In this document: positions 37,474-43,421 of the stretch, piece by piece | Layout of the letters: each line of letters begins with the position of its first letter | How positions within the stretch are numbered: position 1 is the first letter of the stretch | NCBI GenBank assembly: GCA_023212695.1 | Contig: JALCCG010000180.1 | Coordinates: 1 to 43,421 of the forward strand | Source of the DNA: Sporisorium sorghi | Taxonomy: Eukaryota > Basidiomycota > Ustilaginomycetes > Ustilaginales > Ustilaginaceae | DNA: 43,421 nt | Reading direction: 5' to 3' | Notes under the pieces: model-generated | Database searches by the model: none | What the model was told of the DNA's origin: nothing | Seen by the model: the letters and a program-made list of their open reading frames with translations, nothing else | Made by a program: the position numbers and the translations under genes

Positions 37474-39771
37474 ATGGACGCCTGGTCCAGTCCATGGGGT
37501 GACGACAACGTACAACCAAGTGCATCTACCTCCAAGCACACCGAGGATAACAAGGACAATTCTGATACGCTGTCCAAACCAGTCTCAGTGCCTTTCTCCT
37601 CCCTAAGTTCATTCGATGCATCCGATCCATGGTCCACCGATGCAGCAACGACGACACTAGATTCTGGTCCTTTGCCAGATGCTGACACGGCAGCACCCGT
37701 CAAGGAAGACTCAGCACTCGAGACAGCACCCCCGAGCTTTCAAAGCAGCGCCTATTCATCCGCAGCTTGGCGGGATGCCTCAAGCGACTCGCTACCTCAA
37801 GAGCCCGAGAGTCCCGTAGCGTCCACTTCGACTGCCCCTCCGCTTCCTGCTGCTGATTCAGAGACACAAACACCTCCTGCTCACCAGCAGTCTCTCTCGT
37901 CCTACGATCCATGGGCAGCCGACTCCGCTTCTGCAGGCTGGGGAGCTGAGCCAGTGGCCTCGTCGTCTGCGCTACCGACGTCAGACCCAGACACGCATTC
38001 CACAGCCTGGGGAGCCACGGACCTTCCACACAACCTCGAACACAGTCTCTCCTCGACACATCTTGATAGCACGCCATTCAGCTCGGATGCTGATCATGCG
38101 CAGTACGTGCCGCCAGCGACCGACACGACCGAGGATCAGGAAGGTTCAGCCACAAATCTAGACGTCTGGGCAGCAGAAGCCTCTTCGAGAGAGGAAAAGG
38201 CACGACGTTTGGACAGAGAGGAGATCGACAAACTCAAGGTGGATGCTCGCAAGCTCATCAGTAGCGTCAACACGGACAAAGATACTCAAGCTAGCTTCGC
38301 TCCACCCAGCATCAGCGAAGCAGGATGGACGGATCTCTTTGGCAGTCAAGGCTCGCAACGCGACAAGCTGCATCATCTTCGCACGCCTCCCTCATCGCTA
38401 ATGTCTTCCGATGGCGTTCTGCGTCCCGACGTCCTCAAGGCTAGCCCCGCTACGTTGGACCGCGTTCGCAGCTCCATCGCCAACACAGAGAATCGAGGCG
38501 TGAAACTCACCTCGTTGGACAACAATCCCAACTGGCAGAGAGGTTCTCGACCCACGACAAAAGCAGACTGGCTGCCAGATCAGTTGACAGCTCAAGCAGA
38601 TGGCCTTTCTTTTGCCAACTCAAGTACCGCTGCCAGCGCGACTGCCTCCAATACCATGTCTGGTCCCGGCTGGATGCAGACCTCGAGCAACGAGACGCGC
38701 TCTGCTTCGGGTCCCAGCTTTCTTGCTTCTTTCTTCAAGGGCCGCCAAGCAAGCGCAGCAAGTGCTGCTGCTGCTGCCACCGACAGAGCTGCGAGTCCCG
38801 CCGCATCTCAAGGACACGAATCAAGGAATTCCAGCTCGTCCTTCGAAGCCTCGCCAGGGCTTCCCGCAAACGCACAATTCGAACCATATCAAGATACAGC
38901 GGGGAGCAAGTACACTGATGACCCCACCGGACCCGATCTCATGTCGCTCGATACGGCTGCTGCTTCTGCTCCCGTTGCGCCTTCTAAGACTGCCTCACCT
39001 ACCGCACCTGCGCAAGGTCCTGGCCTGCTGAGCAGGTGGAGGAATAGCGGTCTGTTCAAGTCATCGACAAAGAAGCAGAATCCAAGTTGGGCTTCGACCT
39101 CCTTACGCGGCGACGATCTCGACTGGCTCGACGAACAGGACACTTCCGACTCTAAGGCGAGTCGTTATCATTATGATGACGACGCCGACGCCGACGATTC
39201 CTTTGACAGTTTTCAGAACAACAGCGCTCCACGACCGCCATCGCCTCCCGCCAAAACAGAGCCTGCACCAGCGACAGGCTCACTCGATCCGTTCGACAGT
39301 CTGTTTGGCCCGGCAGTTCAAACCAGCCTGCAGTCAGGTGCGAGTCCAGCAGCCACATCATCAGCACGTTCCAGCTTGTCCGCTAGCCGCATGAGCGGTG
39401 AGGGCGGCATGATGACCATCACCACCAATCTCGCAAGGACCAACAGCCTCGCGAGGAAGAGCGCTGCATCGCCATTACAGCCGCCGCCCCAGGCGCAGAA
39501 CAAGAGGATGTCGATCGCGCCACCACCGCGCACCAATGCTGCTTCGCCCAGATTGGCAAGTCCCGGCTCTGGGCCGGCGTCAAAGACCACGCAGTCGATG
39601 GCAGATCCTTTTGCCGGTTTTTTAACCGATGCGCCGTCGCAGCCGCAGATGTCCAACGCCAATACCGCCAAGCTACCTCCACCTGCATCAACACTCAAAC
39701 CTGCGCCAGCAGCAAACAGCAAAGGAGGCGGATTGACGGCCGATGACTTGCTCTTCTTTGACAACTTATGA
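37474..39771 (+). CDS. Disordered Ser/Ala/Pro-rich protein, function unknown
   Basis: 765 residues from the ATG at 37474, preceded by AAA. The N-terminus, MDAWSSPWGDD, and repeats of DPWSTD, DPWAAD, SAGWGAE and STAWGA type give many short W-containing acidic motifs. A likely folded or helical section is at about 235-320 (RREEIDKLKVDARKLISSVNTD, then ISEAGWTDLFGSQ). Later parts hold DWLDEQDTSDSK, DPFDSLFGP and DPFAGFLTD, and the protein ends LTADDLLFFDNL. Short acidic aromatic motifs (WxxF, DPF) of this sort occur in proteins that bind clathrin adaptor appendages. A trafficking role is therefore possible, but that is only inference. No enzyme domain or membrane segment is visible. Confidence 0.75.
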   Translation: MDAWSSPWGDDNVQPSASTSKHTEDNKDNSDTLSKPVSVPFSSLSSFDASDPWSTDAATTTLDSGPLPDADTAAPVKEDSALETAPPSFQSSAYSSAAWRDASSDSLPQEPESPVASTSTAPPLPAADSETQTPPAHQQSLSSYDPWAADSASAGWGAEPVASSSALPTSDPDTHSTAWGATDLPHNLEHSLSSTHLDSTPFSSDADHAQYVPPATDTTEDQEGSATNLDVWAAEASSREEKARRLDREEIDKLKVDARKLISSVNTDKDTQASFAPPSISEAGWTDLFGSQGSQRDKLHHLRTPPSSLMSSDGVLRPDVLKASPATLDRVRSSIANTENRGVKLTSLDNNPNWQRGSRPTTKADWLPDQLTAQADGLSFANSSTAASATASNTMSGPGWMQTSSNETRSASGPSFLASFFKGRQASAASAAAAATDRAASPAASQGHESRNSSSSFEASPGLPANAQFEPYQDTAGSKYTDDPTGPDLMSLDTAAASAPVAPSKTASPTAPAQGPGLLSRWRNSGLFKSSTKKQNPSWASTSLRGDDLDWLDEQDTSDSKASRYHYDDDADADDSFDSFQNNSAPRPPSPPAKTEPAPATGSLDPFDSLFGPAVQTSLQSGASPAATSSARSSLSASRMSGEGGMMTITTNLARTNSLARKSAASPLQPPPQAQNKRMSIAPPPRTNAASPRLASPGSGPASKTTQSMADPFAGFLTDAPSQPQMSNANTAKLPPPASTLKPAPAANSKGGGLTADDLLFFDNL

Positions 39772-39950
39772 TCGCATGTTGACCTGTCGCAGATAGAAAT
39801 TGCAACCATCGTCGTTGCAAGCTGGTTTGTTCGATCTGATCTCCGTTCGAGAGTCGCAATGGAAGGGAAGACTGTCAAAAGATGCATTGGAAATCGTGTG
39901 CGAGTGTAGCGAAACAGAGCCGTGGCTGAACATGATGATCGATTGAGGTG

Positions 39951-40328
39951 TCACTTGGATCCTTTTGTCTCCTTGAACAGGACGTGCTTTCGTACTGCAC
40001 GCGGAGTGAGATGTAGGACAGCAGCCGTTGTCAATCTGTGTCAGCAAGAAGAAGTCGCCAAATGGCCCTCTGGACAGATTCGAGATGAAGGCGACTTACC
40101 TTTGGGGTCATACTTCATCATGCTGAGTCGCTCCGCTACTCTTGTTCGGCGCGTTGTGTACATGAAACCCGTGCCTGCTGTCGAAACCAGGCGGGCGATG
40201 ACCACGCTGTTACGCAAAGGCAAAATGAACGTTCGCAATGAAGTCCTTTGGTCAGCACGTTGTATGCATTGCCAGATATGCGGAAGCTCCTCCACACATG
40301 CTTACCGAGCTTTGGACTTGGCCGCCAT
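39951..40328 (-). CDS. MRPL39: Mitochondrial large-subunit ribosomal protein bL33m (Mrpl39), three small exons
   Basis: Exons 40306-40328, 40100-40206 and 39951-39994 give 57 residues. Introns of 99 and 105 bp have GTAAGC and GTAAGT donors and CAG acceptors. The product begins MAAKSKARVVIARLVSTAG and continues TGFMYTTRRTRVAERL and SMMKYDPKVRKHVLFKE, ending TKGSK. This is the bL33 pattern: the K-S-K start, STAGTG(F/Y), then the KYDP(K/V)VxxHVLF finish. The protein belongs to the large subunit of the mitochondrial ribosome. Each exon is too short to be found as an open reading frame, so the gene is easily missed. The 3' splice site of intron 1 (CAG before CGTGG) was chosen because it gives the family sequence without an insertion. 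Confidence 0.9.
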
Positions 40329-40606
40329 CGTTGTCGAGAATAGGTGGAGAGAGTGATGGCAGGGTGGACGACGTCGGGAAGAAAGCAATGTGAAGCAAAG
40401 CCGACTTTTTCCTTGCAGCAGAAGAACCAGCAAAGCCGACTCCCGATTTTTTTCCCCTGTCTTGTACGACTCAAACCTCTCTTTCATGTTGCTCATCCCA
40501 CCTTCATCATCTGCACTCGTTACTTGACAGTCTTTCTCTGACACCTCATCTGCATTCTCTATTGGGAGACACCGTCTAGTTCTGTGTGTATCTATCTGCT
40601 GCGACA

Positions 40607-42382
40607 TCAAATCGTCAAAGGTCGCTGAAACCTGTATCGAGAGCGCAGCATCTCACCCGCGCGTGCGGCTCTGCGCAATTCCTCAACCTCAGCCAGGGCC
40701 GACGAGTTCGTGACTTTGTTGGGCGCATTCGTGGTGGTGTTGTAGGTCGCATCTGGCGGCAGCACCTCGAACTGCACCGTAGCGTTGCCCTCGCGGTAGG
40801 TGCTCTTGGCGGGTCCCGTAGTCGTGTAGCTGCTCCCCTGAGCGATCTTCTCCTTGCCCGTGGCCAGATCCGTGCTGTTCAATACCCTCTCGAACATCTC
40901 TAGTGCAGCCAGAGGCTGGTAGAAGGGGACCTCGTGCCCACTTTCGTAGATGCGAACAAACGAGAATTGTCCGCTCTGCTTCACCTGGCCGTGCGCAATG
41001 CCGTCCGACGTCTCGAGATCTTGGTAGCCTGCCTTGTCGAAGCCCTTGTGCTGCACCTGCTCGGCGATCACTTCGCCGCCCAGCCAGTTGCAGTTGTAGT
41101 CGGCATCGCCAGCGTACATGACCACCTGAACGCCTTGGTCCAGCAGCGAGCGCACATCCTCGATCGTGCCTTCCTCCCGACCGTCGTCGCCCGTGTTGCC
41201 GAACGCGTTCGCAACCGTCGACGAGCTTTCGCTGAAGTTTTGATATGCTCCGATCGCCTGCTGCACTGCTGGCGTGTTGAGGTAGTCTACGTAGAATGTG
41301 TACGGGAAAGGATCTGGTGACAGCTCGCGAATGTCGTACTCGTCGCGGTTGGCGTAGTTGTCCAGGATCGCCTCGACGTTGTTGGCGCAAAACGAGTCGG
41401 CAGTGCTGCACACCTGGTTGGTGCCCGTAGCGTAGCAGTCGCGGATCTGGTCCAGGCAGTTGCCAGGCCCAAACATGTTGTTGTACATCATCTCTTCCAC
41501 CGATGAGTTGAAAGGTCGGTAATCGTATGTGTTTCCGGGCGAGACGGTGAAGTTGTAGTAGGCGGCGTACTGCACCTCGGGCGAGTACCAGCCATTGCCG
41601 ATCATGACCGACTTGAGCTTGATCTTGTGTGCCTTGGACTCGCCGTGTGCGTTCTGCTCCTCGATGTACTTGTTGAAGATGGGTCCGTAGTGTCCACCGT
41701 ACGACTCGGTCGCGAACTGGAAGTCCTCGCGCGAGTATTGAGGGAACGCTCCCATGAAGCCCTGCAGAGTGCGGTAGAAGTTCTTGGCCGCCGACTCGGT
41801 CGTGTTGGCCGTCAGGGTGACGTTGGGCGCCGAGTAGGTTCCGCACGTTCCGTAGCCTTGGGCGTATTCTGGGCACGTCTCATCCGGAAGCACGATCAGC
41901 GATCCGGAACTGGGATCAACGTAGCCGGGCACCAGCTTGGTGTACGAGAAACCCGTCGTCGCAGGCTGGTCGATGAAGATCATGTTGCTGGCATTGTTCC
42001 ACGCATACGGGTTGTTGACCACGGTGCCGTTTGAGTTGACCGAGCATGGTCCAAGTTCCTGGAACAGTCCGATCATGGACGAAGAACCCGGTCCGCCGTT
42101 GATCCACACAGTGAGAGGCGCATCTCGAGGCTTGCCGTTGCGCGCCTCGAAGAACCAGAAGAAGATGTGCTCGTCCTCTTCGACGTCGACGTATCCGGAA
42201 AAGCTCTTGACGCTGGCGTCCGTCTCGCAAGTGCCCGTTGGGACCTCTTTGTATCGCACGGGGATGTCGAGGTATCCTGTAGCGGTCTTGAGATCGGTTG
42301 GAGGTGCTACGAATTGAGCGGCGACGTTGTTCAAGAGCAGGAAGGCCGCCAGCACTGCGGCGAGCAGGGATCGCGTCGCCAT
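40607..42382 (-). CDS. Secreted serine carboxypeptidase, S10 family
   Basis: 591 residues. A signal peptide is visible (MATRSLLAAVLAAFLLLNNVAAQ, cleavage probably after VAA). The S10 motifs are complete: WINGGPGSSSMIGLFQELGPC (oxyanion region), ESYGGHYGP with the catalytic Ser, VVMYAGDADYNCNWLGGE with the catalytic Asp, and YESGHEVPFYQPLAALEMFER with the catalytic His. Many N-x-S/T sites suggest glycosylation. The Cys pattern (TCETD, GPCSV, ETCPEYAQGYGTCG, GNCLDQIRDCYATG) fits disulphide-bonded secreted members. The enzyme removes C-terminal residues from peptides at acid pH, in the vacuole or outside the cell. With no vacuolar signal identified, secretion is the simpler reading. It starts at 42382 with no introns. 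Confidence 0.92.
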   Translation of the reverse strand: MATRSLLAAVLAAFLLLNNVAAQFVAPPTDLKTATGYLDIPVRYKEVPTGTCETDASVKSFSGYVDVEEDEHIFFWFFEARNGKPRDAPLTVWINGGPGSSSMIGLFQELGPCSVNSNGTVVNNPYAWNNASNMIFIDQPATTGFSYTKLVPGYVDPSSGSLIVLPDETCPEYAQGYGTCGTYSAPNVTLTANTTESAAKNFYRTLQGFMGAFPQYSREDFQFATESYGGHYGPIFNKYIEEQNAHGESKAHKIKLKSVMIGNGWYSPEVQYAAYYNFTVSPGNTYDYRPFNSSVEEMMYNNMFGPGNCLDQIRDCYATGTNQVCSTADSFCANNVEAILDNYANRDEYDIRELSPDPFPYTFYVDYLNTPAVQQAIGAYQNFSESSSTVANAFGNTGDDGREEGTIEDVRSLLDQGVQVVMYAGDADYNCNWLGGEVIAEQVQHKGFDKAGYQDLETSDGIAHGQVKQSGQFSFVRIYESGHEVPFYQPLAALEMFERVLNSTDLATGKEKIAQGSSYTTTGPAKSTYREGNATVQFEVLPPDATYNTTTNAPNKVTNSSALAEVEELRRAARAGEMLRSRYRFQRPLTI

Positions 42383-43421
42383 TCCGTTCGTCGTGATGGT
42401 GGTGTGAGAAGGCGTGTGTCTAAACCAGGACGACTCGAGTCTTCTATCTTGGGAGGGACAAGGCTCCGTCCGATGTGCGCAGAGGCCGCTGCTATCTATT
42501 TATACGCTCGTCACGGACCGCCTATCGCATATCGCGAGCCGTGGTGTACGTCAGACCGCCTTGCACTTGCAGTATGATGCAGTTGGAAAGGACCCCCGGC
42601 ATGCGACCCGACGGCAGTTGGTGTCGGTAGACTTTGCTCCGTAACGTTACGTCGCAAGACAAGGTTTGCGTCCCTCGCTTAGCCTGACTGTCACCCTGCA
42701 CAGACCTCGGCAACTCAGACCAGAAACCTTTCTCCGCGACCATAGACCCTGAGTTCTCATTGGACAAAGATGTGCTTGCTCCCCTCGATCGCCCCTATCT
42801 CCTCCTTATCTATCATACGAACGGATGATGGTAGCACTGCCTTGCTGCTTCATGACCAGTGCTTCTTGGAGACTGTGCAGACGAGCGGCTCCTTCACTGC
42901 CAGGCCCAACGACGAAGAGACCGTCGGCAGACGCACGCGACCAATGACCTCGATTTCAGCGAAGTCGCCAAAGGGGTGCATTAATGTGATTGGCCCATTT
43001 CGGAATCAGGCCCATTAAGGAATCATTTTTGCACATGCACATGATGATATTCATGATGGCTTCCACGGCCCATACACAGCTCATAGAAGGCCTGATTGCT
43101 ACCCAAGAAGGTCAATCTTGTCATCTGAGTACCAGGAAGCATTGGGAGAGGCTTGAAACCTGTCTACAGGGCTCTTGGACCTGTAAACTTGGCTCTCTTC
43201 CTCGAGACTTGCTGTAAAGCTCCATTGGCAGCCCAGACTTGACCCTGAGCTAGAATAGAGGCCCATGCTGGGTGCAGGGCTGGATTCCTGCACTGGACTT
43301 GAAGCTGGAGGGGCAGGTTGTTGCCTTGGAGCTCTTTTTTGACATTTTGAGGGTGTTTTGAGGGCATTTTTGTGTTGTATTGCCTCCCTGATTTCCTGAC
43401 TGTCGATGATCCGAGATTTGG
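42383..43421. other. Upstream region of the carboxypeptidase and CpG-poor terminal block
   Basis: 1,039 bp with no convincing gene. The first 500 bp look like ordinary genic flank. From about 42975 to the window end the base composition changes: TG, CA and CT are abundant, and only about half a dozen CpG dinucleotides remain in about 450 bp, whereas the rest of the window is CpG-rich. Short degenerate frames on both strands are without recognisable similarity. This is best read as decayed repeat DNA, possibly an old transposon edge. Confidence 0.5.

Overview
The window is nuclear DNA of a basidiomycete, most probably a smut fungus of the Ustilaginaceae. Genes are GC-rich, densely packed on both strands and mostly intron-less. 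The few introns are 73-105 bp with GTRNGT donors and mostly CTGAY branch sites. Protein families, low-complexity Gln/Ala/Gly stretches and gene structures fit Ustilago/Sporisorium-type genomes. All identifications rest on reading motifs; no database search was run.

Layout. 0-12.5 kb: a WW-domain protein (-), a chitin-synthase activator of the Skt5/Chs4 type with a CaaX end (+), a peroxisomal-type FAD amine/amino-acid oxidase (-), the splicing helicase Prp22 (-) and a type-2 diacylglycerol acyltransferase with two introns (+). 12.8-17.2 kb: the Hsp90 co-chaperone p23/Sba1 (-), disrupted by about 3.7 kb of extra DNA. 17.6-25.8 kb: a Nop15-type RRM protein (+), a CoA-type Nudix hydrolase (-), the spliceosomal cyclophilin Cwc27 (+) and a large GH63-type glucosidase (-). 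27.4-42.4 kb: an Rkm5-like methyltransferase (+), a CAF120/Skg3-like PH protein (-), a peroxisomal ABC half-transporter (+), a conserved unknown protein with one intron (-), a disordered unknown protein (+), the 57-residue mitochondrial ribosomal protein bL33m in three small exons (-) and a secreted S10 carboxypeptidase (-). The last 450 bp are strongly CpG-poor and look like decayed repeat DNA.

The standout is the p23 locus. The expressed p23 gene has a complete but unusual 3' end. The probable original 3' end (84 codons plus stop) lies 3,683 bp downstream as an orphan. Both tails begin at the same 11-base word, GAGCAGAACGA. Between them, on the same strand, is a roughly 710-codon gene broken by two one-base homopolymer frameshifts. 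Its product carries a PD-(D/E)XK-nuclease-like signature and nuclear-localisation-like basic clusters, and its reading frame runs straight across the junction into the displaced p23 DNA. This is the architecture expected of a homing-type selfish element that inserts inside an essential gene and supplies a replacement 3' end. It is comparable in logic to the WHO elements of yeasts, but with a different nuclease fold and a different host gene. A 371-bp TIR element with a TAA target duplication sits inside it.

The other genes are housekeeping functions (splicing, ribosome biogenesis, lipid and peroxisome metabolism, cell wall). They form no operon-like or biosynthetic cluster. Several are peroxisome-linked (oxidase with ARL end, ABCD transporter, CoA diphosphatase), but they are scattered and probably independent.
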